From assembly GCA_033439795.1 (NCBI GenBank), contig JAUTDP010000004.1:3162001-3226000 (forward strand): 64,000 bases of DNA. The letters run 5' to 3'. The stretch is from Sordaria brevicollis. Taxonomy: Eukaryota > Ascomycota > Sordariomycetes > Sordariales > Sordariaceae. The stretch's first letter is position 1. Each line of letters opens with the position of its first letter. This document shows, piece by piece, positions 47,813 to 60,814 of this stretch. The position numbers and the translations under genes were made by a program. The notes below the pieces were generated by a model. The model was not told where the DNA came from and did not search any database. It saw nothing but the letters and a program-made list of their open reading frames with translations.

Positions 47813-50800
47813 TCGGATACATATGGGGAGAGCGAAAAATCCGAAGAGTTCAGGAGGTCGTTTCTCTGTAGTGTAGTTGCTCTCGGCCGTTATTCTGCGA
47901 GATGCCTAGGGAAGATAGTTTTTCGAGCTCCAATTGTCGGTCAACCGTGCCGATGCGATGTAGCCTGGAATGTGGAAGTTGTAATATGTGAGTTCTGACC
48001 GCCACCGTGAATGATGTTGTAGGCAACAATTTGGAAGGTACGTTGAAGAAGGGTGACCGTTGTTTGAGCGGCCTTGTTTTACCAAGCGAGGAAGCTCAGG
48101 TGCGAGCCGGTGACTCGGCCTTGGCTCGCCACCAAGGTTCTGTTCTGACCTTCCCAATATTGAAATTGCTGAAAGTCAAGAACATCCCGATTCGTTGCAG
48201 TGCAACTGAAGGAAGGAAAGCCCGTTCTAAACTACTGTTGAACCTTCTTGGATAACTCATGGGAGGTTTGTTTTGGGAAGGCGCCCCCATTCACTCCCCA
48301 GGGTTGCAAGTGAAGTGTCATTGTGGGCGTACGGCCCGCCAGAACGCTTTTGGCAGGTGTCACGTTAGCGGCAATATGAGTGAACGCCCTGCGGCTAGAC
48401 GGTTCCTGCATCCTTCGTCAGTGGAACAGATGACTGTCCGTTCACTGCATCCCGTCCTGTCGGGCATTTACTGCAGGTACAACCGCAACGCACAGATTAT
48501 TCAACTTCGGGCGGCGAACGAGATGCATGCCTAGAACGGTGTTGATCATGTTCAGGATGAGAGAGTTAATCAACGGCTCCCCAGACTAGAAATGGCCAGA
48601 TGCTGACGAAGCTAGCGTGATATAGGGCTGGAGTGGAGGGTGGTGTAACGTCCTTCCCTGAATGGTCGGTCTACTCAATCTTGGACGCAGTGACCGTAGA
48701 TCACTTCTTCCATCCGCGCGCTTGACCTCGCTTTCGCGTCAACACTGGACATTACTGTTACCTGTACAAGTTTTACGAAATCTGTCAGGACATCCAATAC
48801 TCCTCAAGCCAAGTTTGCGAATAGTGGAAAGGGGCGTTTGGAAAGGCCCCTGAATTCGGCACAACGCACTGAGCGGAACCAGCACAAGGAAGACAACAAC
48901 GGCGAGTGTTATTCCACCATCCGCAGGCATAGCGCTTGACAGATGCCGACCCAGGCCATGCAGGCCTATACCGATATGGAAGTTGACCGTTATTTCTGCG
49001 TAGAGGCATTATACTCGCTACATCATATAGAGGTACCTTGTAGCCTCTGTATGATCCGGGATTGTCGAGCCATCCATCCCGTCGTCTCTTGATCGTAGGA
49101 GCTTGCGTAGCAATGGAACCTTGCTTATATTGGAGCTTACGCATCTGAACGGCTTCAATGTCCTTTTGATGGTGCTGAACACGGAAGGTGACGACAACCT
49201 TGCTGATAAGGCAAGCTAGAAGAATGAGACAGACGAACCTCAGTCCGATTATTTGGTGATGGGGCTCGTATCCGCCCGCCCATAACTCTTCTGGGATGTC
49301 TGCTATCAAGAGCTTGATGTCATGATGTTCCTGCAGGATCAGCAGTGTTGCTCGGTGTTTCTGGCTCAGCAACGGTTCCAAATGATACCGACCGATGTAG
49401 TATCCCGTCGACCCTCCGACCCAGCAAACTTCATTGTCAAGTACCCACTATGCTTTCATGGAAACTCTGAATTCGGATGCAAGAACGCACATGTTCTGGG
49501 TCCTCTGGAGTTAAGATTTTGTTGGAGTAAACAACTTGCAGATGATGTCTGATAACGGAGCCTTTTGAAAATGATTACTTCACTTCCTAGCCGACTACAG
49601 ACGATCAATCGAGTTTTTGGAATAGACGAGGGTCAGACTGCAGGGCTGATCCAGACGTCAACCCATCCACCGACTCCAATCGGTCTTAGGAGTCGCGATG
49701 TAACGCAAAATTTTAAGCTGCAGTAGGTAATGAGAGAAGAAAACAAATTGCCGACGGGCTGAGACAAGACGGAACCAGTTTTAACATGTGATGAGGCTGC
49801 GCAGGATACTATCCTGAGGCCGTCAATATCTGTGAACGTTCCCATGTCATAGCGAACGGGCTTGGAATGCTAGGCGTGTAAGAAAGCCTGTCTTATTTTG
49901 CGGTAATATTGAAATAATGTGGAGGGATTAGCGGAGTTGATATGGATTCGTAGCCGCTCAACACGGAGCAAGTGACAGAATTGGGTAGGTATATGTCAGG
50001 TCTTTTAGAGGTGGTAGGACAATATGCGGGCGGTGTGACCTTTTGTAGAAAGAGCCTCCATATCGCCTTAAATGATGAAAAGGGCACGGATATCATAAAA
50101 TTCAGGTTCAGGTACTTTTTCATGGTGCTAACGTTGATTTGCCAAAAGTTGCGTGGCATCACTGTGATATGCGAGATGATGACGCTATCCAACACAACGA
50201 ACAAAATTGAAGAGATGCGGAAAGATTGGGACAAAATAAGCACATGAATATTCGACAACTCAGATCGCTGGGGGAAAAACTTGGAAAGAAGAGACAACGT
50301 CGCCCAAATAAGCCACGGCCCGAAGCTCGACAGGAGCACACGGGATTTGTGCCGACGGACGGGAAGTCGTTGTGTCTTGGCTTGAACTTTTGCTCCGGTC
50401 TTCTTGGCTAGGGGTATTGACCGGACGGCATCCAAATGCCATGGCCCTTAGCGCACTGATTGTCAGGCTCTTTGATGTGCGCAGGGCAACGAGTGCTGAC
50501 TCCATTCCGATGCACGCTCATCCTTAGATCCAAGATGTCGGGTTGCTGGGCGGCCTCAAAGAGTAGCTGTTTCCGACACCACTGGGCCGGGGCTGCCGTG
50601 GTTCTTGGTGACGCTATATCGAAAGAGAGCGGCTTGTAAAATAACAATCTCTTGGTAAGTCGAATTGTTAGGCTGACCCATCGAAAAAAAAGAAGAACGG
50701 CAATTTGAAAGGCAAGTGGTAAATGATGTAATTTATGAAAAGGAGCAGCTAATGCAACTCTGGGGAATACTCAACCCTTGAGCCGGCCGTCAAAAAAGTA

Positions 50801-51858
50801 CCTTGTACGTAAGTAGAAGGCGCAATGTACATTGCTAGACAATATGCAATTCTCGTATTGCTTTGCATTCCCTGGCCGTTGGAGATGATGTCTTTATGGA
50901 TTCGACGAGGTGACCCTATGACGGAACACATTCCGCCCCCTTGTCAGCCGTTGACCCAAGTTTTCAGCTGGGGTGGAAGTAGAGTGGATAGTATTCGTTT
51001 GAAGTTTTGTTGTCTGGTTGTAAATTTTATTGTGCCAGCCGTCCCCGTCATTGTCGTTGCTTGTTGGTTTGGACCCGGCTTTCGTCTCTATGGACTCGCC
51101 GCCCCTGCAGATACCCCTGGTAAGAACAGACGTTGGACCCCTGAGGCTTTCCCCTGGCCATACAGCGTCTGATGAAAAGCGTAGAACATGCCTTTTCCGG
51201 GCTGTGTTAAGACACTTTGTACGTACCTCACCATACCTACCGACCACATGGCACCGCAAGGTCGTGGCCATCTTGCATAAACTTGGCTCGACCCGGAAAA
51301 GAGATGCTCATTTCGATCTCCAGTCAGACTCCATTGGACGATTCTTTTTCTAGAAGCTTTGGAGAACATCTTGATCCGCCGTAATCTCTCGCCCGCGATG
51401 TGTTCTCGAATCGAGCTAGAACACCGAGGCTCGCGAGGGTAGGCTGTGGTATAGGTTCGTTATGTTCCATCCGGACTACGATCGAGATGGCCCGGAGGTA
51501 CTCATAAAGAGACCACCTCCCTAGATCCTGGGAATTCTGTCAATAAGGGGCTACTAACTATAATGAGCAATCCCAAGACTTGGGCCTGCACCTGGCTGCT
51601 GGTTCACGATAACCCAAGCCATTCCGTACCACTCAGCCATCCTATCATCTGCCGGCCTTTAGCGAACGATTGCTGTCCTCACCTCTGGCCACATTCCAAG
51701 CCAGCATATGTAGTTGTCTTGAAGTCTGCTCACAAAATTTCCTGGCACCTGTCATCCGGCAAAGAACTGGGTACCACATCTAGTTGACAAGTTATTGTCC
51801 GGACCTGGTACTGGCGCTCCCGGGAACCAAACAACAAGCCCAGAGGCGCTGTTTCTTA
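47813..51858. other. Gene-poor region, first part
   Basis: About 4 kb with no gene I can support, though composition is normal rather than RIP-like. A - strand frame at 48785-49381 has a hydrophobic helix (GLRFVCLILLACLISKVVVT) followed by a basic segment, loosely like the start of a membrane-anchored enzyme, but it has no ATG and no continuation. Other frames at 49893-50647 lack motifs. Confidence 0.4.
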
Positions 51859-52253
51859 GGGCGCGTTTGGTTCGTTAAGCAGAATTTCTGGTGTTTTCTA
51901 ACAGGGGGGTAGATAGGTACAAAGAGAAATCTGCAGTGTGAGACAGGGATTAGGTATTTGTCGTAACTAGCAAAACGAAAGCTATCCTCCCTCCTCTGGC
52001 CATGGAGATACAGAACAGCAAAACGCAGCATCACCATACCCGATTAGGAAGTCGACAAGGCCTCATGCGTGGCGCCTGCACGTCGTGGCAGGGGAGGTAC
52101 GGCCAAGAGCCTGGTGCATTTCAGCTACAGGGGGGGTACAGGGGGTAAAGGGGGTCCGACCTCGGGCTTTGACCTAGATTTACAGTTTGCTAGTTAGCAG
52201 GGGGGTGGTTTCCCATACAAATCGAAGTTTTGCTTAACGAACCAAACGCGCCC
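51859..52253. mobile_element. 395-bp MITE with TTA target duplication (Tourist/PIF-Harbinger type)
   Basis: The left end GGGCGCGTTTGGTTCGTTAA (51859 onward) is the exact inverse of the right end, with 23 identical bases (GGGCGCGTTTGGTTCGTTAAGCA) and imperfect pairing beyond. The flanks are TTA at 51856-51858 and at 52254-52256, a 3-bp duplication of the TWA type. Length is 395 bp and there is no coding potential, so it is a non-autonomous element. A short motif (TAACAGGGGGGTAG / TTAGCAGGGGGGTGG) recurs near both ends in direct orientation. No RIP-type composition. The inverted repeats do not resemble those of the Harbinger element at 31191. Confidence 0.88.
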
Positions 52254-55200
52254 TTATTGGCATGGGTAAACAGGATAAACGACGGATACCGTTTGGTCGC
52301 GCTGCTCATCTGCCCCAAATACCAAAAGCCTCAAACTTCAGCGTACAGAGTAGGTAGGTAGGTCTTGTGAAGGGAAGGTAGGGTAGCTCCATGTCTTTAG
52401 CACCCGGATGTTATACCTCCAAGGTCATGATCACTGACCTCTTTGGTCACAACACCGGCGGCAGACACTATCGGTGTGCAGCACATTGCCCAGTACGGTT
52501 TCCGCGGGGATATCCATGGTTAGAGAAGAATTTGCAATTCGCGCTGGTGGAAATCACCGAATTGCTGGCTCACTTGCGTAATGGTTGTCTTGTCTCGAGA
52601 CGCGCCGTCCAGAAAGAAGCAAGGTTAAAGGGGTTGGGCGTCGAGCGAGTGAGTTTGCAAGAGCTGCTCCCCGCCAATGCCACCCCAACAACAGCACGCC
52701 TGCTGCCCTCACACAACCCACTTGGACTCGGGCTGGAGAGGTGCCGTGCCGGTATTGCCTGTACACGGAGGACGGGATGATGGGACTATGATGGAAGTCC
52801 GTTGTCCTCTCCCTCCTGATCACAGAAACCGTATGCCCATCTCGATCTCGATTCAGCCCCTGCCCGAACTTGTTCAGTTGGAATGCCCCTTTGCGTTGAT
52901 GGGAAGGCCAACGTACCTTACAAATCCAAGACGGGACTTGTCAAACCTCCATTGTCGCGGGCTGCGCCGTGATCGGCACCCCGTACCCACGGACGTGCTG
53001 CTGGCAAAGCGGAAGGAGCCAAGACTCGACCATGAGAAACGCCAGCCCAAGGCGGGCTAAGTTGGTGGAGATAAGGTAAGTATTGAAGTGGATAGCAGTA
53101 GTGAAATTACGAGCCTGTGGAAGAGCATGGCACCATAACCCCACACCGTACAGGTTCCAGATCGCTGTGCCACCACAAGCGGCAGCCGCTCCGGAGGACG
53201 CTCCATGGCTGCCATGACCCATTCCGCGCCAGTGACAGCTTCCGGTTCCTGTTGTGTCCACCACGTCTGATCCACTTTGGAGACATGCAGGACCCATCAA
53301 TTGACCCGATTCCAACCACTGGCTCGTCTGCTTCTCCGATTTCCGTCTTTTCGAGAGAGAAACAACTTGAACAACGACAGCGACCGGAATGGCTCAACAA
53401 CACTGATTGACTGACTCAATCCCCGACTCCCGGCTCGTTTTGACCCCCGCCGACCCCCAACTGTGAATGGGTATCATCCTATTTCAGCTCTGTCCAAGAC
53501 CCACGCAGCAATGCTACCACCACCATGACGGTGTGTCGTTGTAAACTCCTCCTTCTCCTCAACGATTCAGTGATTAATTCGAAAAGATAGGTATGTTGAC
53601 GTCTTGCACGGACTCGGACAGGGCGGGCTTGCAGGGGCCGCATGGAAAGGCCATATCCGTGTCTGAAGGACTCCCTTGGGAGTGGCATACCTGCAATGTA
53701 TGGGACGAACTAAAACTAACAAAGGCGACAGGAGGTCAGTTCTCACTTTCTCGCTCTCAGGCCCATGAGCCGTCACAAGTGTCAGTCTCCGACGTCGACC
53801 CCTGGTCACAGAGATTCAATGTGCGTCACAGTTAAGGACCCACCGCACTGGTGCTGTGCTCAGTGGTGGTGGAGCAGCATGTCAAGGGGAAAATGCCGAC
53901 TTCTCATTGGCCATTCATCAAACTTCTCTCTTTTCTGTCGTTGCTGCTGTGTGGTGCACCGTCGATTTTCCCTCGCAAAGCCAAAAGCTCACCGCGTGCA
54001 TGCCGGCTCGGCGTCCTGGCAGGAAGACGACCGTCACAGTTCAACGGCTGCTCCGATCTGCTTTTCAGGAATGTACCAACTGGTCCACTGTCTCGACGTC
54101 AGCCTCTGTCCCTCCAGCCATCAAAATCACAGCTAGAGCCCATGCGGCAGCAACGGCTTCACATCCTGACGGAACTCGACGTTCCTCGGTACTTGGCAGG
54201 TCCGACAAGGTGGTGAGAGCCATCTCCTCGGTACTGTACAACAGATAGTTGACTGTTGACACCGCCCAGCCGCACTGAAATCCTTCCCGCCTGGGCTACC
54301 CTCACTTCACTTGGATCCCTGTCCTATCGAGCTGAGCTCACAGCAGAGCTACCTACCTTGCAGTACCATAGCACGCACTGTTGGGTGCTTAGTCCTTTGG
54401 TCGACTGGCACTGGCAATGAGACTGACTGACAATTTTGCTACCCAACCCTGTTGGCTCCCCACCGCGCCGGCGTGGGTTTGACGGGGTCATGTACTGTCC
54501 AGGCGAATCACCCATCTTTCCGTGACAGTGAGTGGGCAGAGAGAAATCCACATCTCAGCTGTCAAAGACACCCTCAAGACTCTCCGGCCTTGGTATAGTT
54601 ATGGATCATGCATCATTCGCTGCTTTCTGCTTTCAGTTCCTCTCTACGGGAACCTCCGATGGCCTATAGAGCACAGCTCGATCCCTCAACCCTGCTTCAA
54701 CCCCATTGACCATATGGTTGAGGAGCCTGCCTGTGGGAAAAGAAACAAGGGCAGAAGACAATCGAAACGCAAGGCCCGAGGAGTGGTATATTTACCGCGG
54801 CTTCACTCGGCCTAACCCGGACAGGAAGTATCTCTACAGTGAGAAGTGAATTAACTACACTCCTAAGCTTCATCCATGCTGCATGGACAAATCTCAGCTC
54901 CTTAGAAAATGGAGGTAGTTCGGCTTTCGCGGTTGAGCCACAGGGAATTCCTAAATGGACACTTGAACGGTCAACACCGTTTGCCTCGGTCCTGGGTGTA
55001 AGTTCCTGCGGCTTTCTTCGGTAGTCATTTTTACCGAATTTACGCAGAGATACCCGTCATCGAACTTGTATGCTTGTGAAACATTTGACTTGAGGAAATC
55101 CATGTAGGGAAACCTTTCCGACTGAGATGGCTGAATGTGGCTAAACTCGGGCTTTTTTTTTCTGACGGGGGAGGGAAACAAAAGATGATAATGACCCCCC

Positions 55201-56616
55201 GCGTGCAGCTTTTGACCCCTTGTTGTATCTGCTCGGGACCCTTGCTGATCATGGACAGTTTATCCTGGCCCTTGGACTTTCTTCACCGGCTGCCATCGAC
55301 TGATCGACTAGCAGGATCAAGGGGACGAGTGAGTGCATGCGAGGCTACTGACGCTTCTACCTCTTACTCATACTACGGACCTTTCACTAGTCGTGCCGTA
55401 AACACTCGTCGCCTGCTAGGGAATCCCACCCCGATTTCTCTTTTCCCACCAACGATAGCCTCCTCCAGGTCCGTCTTCTTAATGAGAATTGTTACATTTC
55501 CGGACATATCGAGATCTGGGGGTATAGTCGGTCTTTCCCGCCCCTGGTCGAGCGGCCCAGCAACCTCACCGTCACCCAGCTCACCCCTTTAGACACCCTC
55601 GACAAGTCAGTACAGAGGTGATTCTGTCTACTTGGATGTCTCTCCAAGTCACCACGGTGCCCAGCTTCTTACCTCATCAGATTTCCATATTAAACAGGGC
55701 AAGACCTATACCTCCTGGTCCATGTCTTCTTCTGCAACCAGTACTTAGAGCTACGGGGATACCTTCAACCTCTTATTCCACCAAAGATTACTTGGTGGGA
55801 ACTCACCCGCATACCCGCCCTCCTACCAGTGGTTCATCGGACGATCACACTTCCACCCAGACATCGACACCCCTCAAGCTACTAGCACCTTCCTTGAATA
55901 CCATGCCATCGGGAGGGCCCTGAGAGCCGCTACATCCCCGCCAACAATCATACTTATCGACTTGTCATGCACGGCCCCTCCGTTACTTACCTGCTGGGAG
56001 AAAATTCTTGCCACTGGCATGCCGTCTAGCTATCCTGTAGCTAACTGTGTCCGAGAAGGTTCTTCCTAGCTTGGCGAATCTCTCTTTCGGTTTGACCAAG
56101 GATATGGTTCTTGACCCTACGAGGATTCCGGTCACTTGCCGTACACGTCTTGCGAGCTTTTTGGGTACCTTTACATTACCCCAAGTTGTACCCCCGACCC
56201 ACGCGGATCACGAAGCTTGTAATCTCGGGGTTCTACAACAAGGCTGCCCCGTGGCATTTCATATACCTCAGATCAACCAACATTATATCGACACTCTCCT
56301 CTTTTTTCCTCTTTTTCGTCATTCCCCACATTGTATCACCTACCCTACCTTGACTGGATGGATGTGTCTCAAGCAACAAGCCCCTGACGAAAGCCTCCAA
56401 CCACGATCAACTACCGACATCTCAAGTATTCACACGAGTCTTGCTGGTTTCCCTTACTCGGCGTAAGCTAAATCAGTCACGGGCCTTGCACACGACGAGT
56501 TCAATGTGGTCCGAAGAGAACACATCGAACTAGACGCGGAACCGGGGCTTTGGATAGGTTTCTCGTGTACGGATAAAGATCGTCACATCTGGACGATAGG
56601 TATCACGGCCACCACC
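52254..56616. other. Gene-poor region, second part, and leader of the Zn2Cys6 gene
   Basis: About 4.4 kb without a supportable gene. The last kilobase (about 55400-56616) is rich in C/T runs and probably includes promoter and long 5' leader of the transcription factor. Numerous short frames have no motif. Confidence 0.4.
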
Positions 56617-59002
56617 ATGAGCGACTATTACCGACACTTCCTTACCTCGATGGCAGGTGTTGGGGGGCACCCTCCTCTAGGCCAACATGACGCTTCTATA
56701 CCTGTGCAGCACGCCCCGGTAATGGGCTTGGGGACAGCACCGGCGTCTCCCGCATACCAGAACATGGGTGGATATTTCAACGGTTATCCAGAGCCTATCA
56801 TGTTCAGCGCACCTAAGGCACAAAGAAGCCGTCGAAAGTCTGCGCCCGGGTTGGATCATATCAAACACCGGCGCACTAGGTCAGGCTGCTACACATGTAG
56901 AAGCAGGCGAGTCAAGGTATGACACACGAATCGTGAGAGGGTAATGGCAGTGCTAACAGGCCGTAGTGTGATGAAACCCATCCGATTTGCGAGAGTGCGC
57001 CAACCAGACATCCTAACGACCATGAGTCAACATGCTAACCTTATGTTAGGATGCAGAAAGGGAAACCGAGAGTGTGTCTACCCCGAACCCACACCACCTA
57101 AGGGATCCCAAAAGGACTCATCGGGTCAAAGCCGACATGAGAGCCCTACGTCGTCGCGGGATGATGATGACGATGACGAAAATGAACCAGACGGGTCCCT
57201 AACGCCGATCATGGATGAGGATGAGGAGGAAGGCGAAAGCGCAACAAACCAGTCCTCGACCCGGAACATGCCTCCACCTCAATCAAGCGCCTCAGCAACA
57301 TCACTAAGTTTCAACCATGGAGCCCTCAATGCTCGGCAAGCTTCAGAAGGGGACATGCGAGACGGCCATATGCTCCCGGATGGGGCATCTCTCCCACACG
57401 AGCTTCAGTTCTACCTCAACTACTACCGCGAAAACATTACACACTACCACTACTCCGTGGTGAATGACTGCGACAATTTCTTCCAGGAGATGTTGACCGG
57501 ATTGGCGGTCCAGGACGAAGCCCTTCTTTATGCTGTAGTAGGATTTGCGTCCTACCTTAACACCTTGCAAAATCCAGTGGGAGAGATTAATGACTTTTTG
57601 CAATTCTACAATCGCAGCGTTACTCTACTGTTGGGGTTTTTGAAAAGAAAAGAGCGCCATACCGACTTGACGCTGCTGACTATCCTACAACTCGCTACAA
57701 TCGAAGTGAGCACCGCATTAAACCGCATTAAACCGAGTACGAATATGGGCTGACGAGGCAACAGGAGTATCTGGGTGACTGGGTCAACCTCATGGGCCAT
57801 CAGAAAGCTGCCTTGGAAGTATTGACCGAACTTTACACGCCACAAACGGTCATGGAGACGTCCATAGGGCGCATGATCCTGACTTGGTATACACGGTTTG
57901 ATGTCTTCACCAGCATGATGGGCAGCTTTGAAACCATGCTCCCTCGGGAATGGTTCACGGATTATGTGGAATACTACGAAGCTCGAACGGCCGAAAACCC
58001 GACCGAACTCGCCTACAAAATCGAATTGTGCTCAGGACGGCTACGCTTGATATCAATGGAGATGGCCTTGTTGTTTGGACGAGGTGCCAGGCAGGAAATA
58101 ACGGAAGAGGAGTATGCCACGGAGCACTTCCGACTATACAACGCCCTCCACGAATGGAAAAACACCTGGGATCCCGCCTTACTCAATCCAGAACTCCTTG
58201 TAACGGATTTGTCGCTGAGCAGAGGAGCCACAGGGACAGACTCCATCTTTCAGCCACTCACACCAGGCTTGCTGTTTCGGCCTCCCCTTTTCGCTTCGAC
58301 AATCTTAACCTGCGAATGGAACTCCATCGCCCTGATGCACGGAAGCCAGGGCGCTTCAGACCCTTCCACCGAGACCATGGGGAGGTTAAGGGAGCACGCA
58401 TATATAATTGGCCAGATTTGCGAGGTTATCGAGACATGGTCACTTAGCCCGGCGGGGAGTCTGATTATCATGCAGCCGTGTATCGGTATCGCCGCCTTGT
58501 TTCTTCCTCAAGAGGAACCCTACCAATTCTGGATCAGGAAGAAGTTTGCGTTACTTGAAAGAATGGGGTAAGTCCGGGAAACTACCGTTTCACAAACTAC
58601 CAGCGAGCGCATATGTGAATGTTGCAAAATACACAAGCGCAAACATGTCTCTGAATCCAATTCCTCCGCATCTCTTTACCTACAGACATACTGACTGCGT
58701 TCATCTTTCTGACCAGGTACATTGCACCCTCAACAATGCGGCTTAGAATCGCCGAGCTCTTCCGTGACGGAAGCTGTCTCCGCTGGTGGTTACCAAACGA
58801 CGAAGGGTTCACGCCCATGCTGCAAAGCATCCGAGCCTTTGCAGACGAGCGAAACGCGACAGCGGTGTCGACACAGAGCGAGAACCTGCGACAGATACGA
58901 TCCGTGTTTTCCAGGATGGATATTCGATCAACAGCCATGGGCCAAGGCCAGCACCAGGGCCAGTTGACCGATGGGGTCAGCAACACTATGCTTTTGGAAT
59001 GA
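56617..59002 (+). CDS. Zn2Cys6 fungal transcription factor, Moc3-like
   Basis: Five exons, 56617-56916, 56967-56994, 57050-57705, 57765-58567 and 58717-59002, give 690 aa. The DNA-binding zinc cluster spans residues about 91-119 over three exons: C-x2-C-x6-C-x6-C-x2-C-x6-C (CYTCRSRRVKC, ICERCRKGNREC), preceded by basic HRRTRSG. An acidic stretch (DDDDDDENEPDG, EDEEEG) follows at about 145-180, then the fungal-specific regulatory domain with LPHELQFYLNYYRENITHYH, EYLGDWVNLMGHQKAALEVL and CEWNSIALMHGSQ. The cluster is of the Moc3 style; targets are unknown. The start CCACCATGA has good context, whereas the open frame upstream has no ATG. Intron 3 carries a small tandem repeat (CCGCATTAAA twice). 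The preceding gene-poor 8.8 kb is unusual for its promoter side. Confidence 0.87.
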
Positions 59003-59904
59003 GAAGAAGAAAAATCTGCAGATTGAAAAGAAACAGGAGGATCTCTCCTCATCTCGAAAACGTCATGAAGTCCGGCACTCTCATAGAGACGGTCGACTTA
59101 TACGAAAAGAATAATTTGGGCTACGTCAGATATTTGATTTGCGTAAAATGTTGGAACAGAGGGGTTGTTTGCATTTGGGTGGGCGGTTATGACTTGACCT
59201 TACTAATTTGAAGCTCTCATGGACGCAGCGGACTAGAAGATATACCGAACAAGACATAGATACACATAAAAGAAAGCGAGGTCTCGCGAGGACCAGTGGG
59301 CAGTGGGATCCATAATACAACCAGCGACTTCATTTTCTGGATCGATTCGAATAATGTTTGAGTACAAATCAACGTGGAGAACATGCAACTCAGTGTTTAC
59401 CTTCCTTAGTGTCCCTTTTCGCGGAAATCAGCATATATACATGTACATATCGTCCCAGGAGGGCCCACGCCAACCATACATATTCCTCCCAAACGTTGCC
59501 ATAATCTGAATAGAACCCAATCAACACTTTATGCCAACCACCAAAAAGCAATACATGGATGCGGCTCTTTTTTGTTTCAACCTGGCAGCAGTTCGTGTGA
59601 ATGGCTGCGTTGATCTTTCCCGAGCCGCTCGTACATGTAAAAGCGATTGGCATTCAGCGTTCCATCCCACCTTTCTTGAGTTCAGCTCTAGCTCTAGTTG
59701 AAAGGACTCTCTTCGTTGGGGGCGGCTGGGAATCATGAAATCCCGGAGGCAACGGGAAGGCTCGCCACTCTTTCCACATAGTATGTGCGGCTCTGCAACG
59801 TTTTTGTGCTACATACACATACTACCCGAGGGTACGTACCAACAAATCTCCGATGTATCAACAAAGGTGCCGGAGCTTTTCCAGAAATCTCTTTGCGCAT
59901 TGAT

Positions 59905-59946
<42 letters not shown>

Positions 59947-60814
59947 CAAGTTTTCTGACAACACTTGGTTCGTTGGGTTATGGGCTTTTATCGTTTGTTT
60001 CTATAATGTCACTTGCCACACCACCGTTTGCTTTGAAACACATCTTGAGAATTGCTTTTCCTTACATGCGGTTACTTTGATTGACGATAAAAAACGTTGC
60101 TGCGTGTATCCCTTCTCGAGTGAAAATTCCTGGAATCGAAGACTGAACGGTTGGAGTGTTGTACTGCAATCAGCGTTTCTTGAAATTTCTCCTTTATATA
60201 CACATTTCGGTTTTTTTTCTTCCTCGATATCATCACCTCGAACAGTTAGATTCTCGTTTAGATCCTTTTTCACTTGATTTGTTGCGGTTGGCGGTGGGTG
60301 GGACGGTAGATCGGCGGAGGAATATAGACGCCCACTGGTAAGACGAGCCAGCTGTAAACAAAAGAAAAGGGGTAATGAATGAATGGGTTGGGTGTAAGCC
60401 GTAAAGTGGAGTCGTACAAACACATCATTCATATATTAGTGGCCCCTCGGCGACGGGAATAGACACTATCACTGCATTCGACAACAAAGTCATTGTTGCG
60501 CTATTGTGCTTGTCCATAACATATGGTCATTCTTTGGAGCGTACGTACAAGTCATTGACGGTAGCAGATCGAAATGATTATTTTCGAGAAAAGTGTGATA
60601 TAACGGTGTTCGTAGTAATAAATTATGCAGTCAGGTCAATATGAAGCTTTTGCGAATGAGACCAGCCCATCTGCCCCTTTCACACCTGCTCTTCTTTACT
60701 GGTCGTCGCTTTCATATCTCCCTAGTATACTTCTTACGCCATGTTATGGTAAGAGCCACAAGTATTGATACAATGGTAGACCTTTCACGCCGACTCATCC
60801 CAATGACGGACTAC
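59003..60814. other. Convergent intergenic region with a 40-T run
   Basis: About 1.8 kb between the 3' ends of the Zn2Cys6 gene and MOB3. A homopolymer of 40 T lies at 59907-59946. I see no gene; the frame crossing the T run is low-complexity. Confidence 0.45.

Noticed and set aside
48785..49381. Possible cytochrome P450 N-terminus on the - strand
   Set aside because: Only a membrane helix and basic segment; no ATG, no heme-binding motif or other P450 landmark on either side.
59735..60277. 180-aa frame with a long Phe run
   Set aside because: The Phe run is the 40-T homopolymer; no ATG context, motif or splice structure supports a gene.
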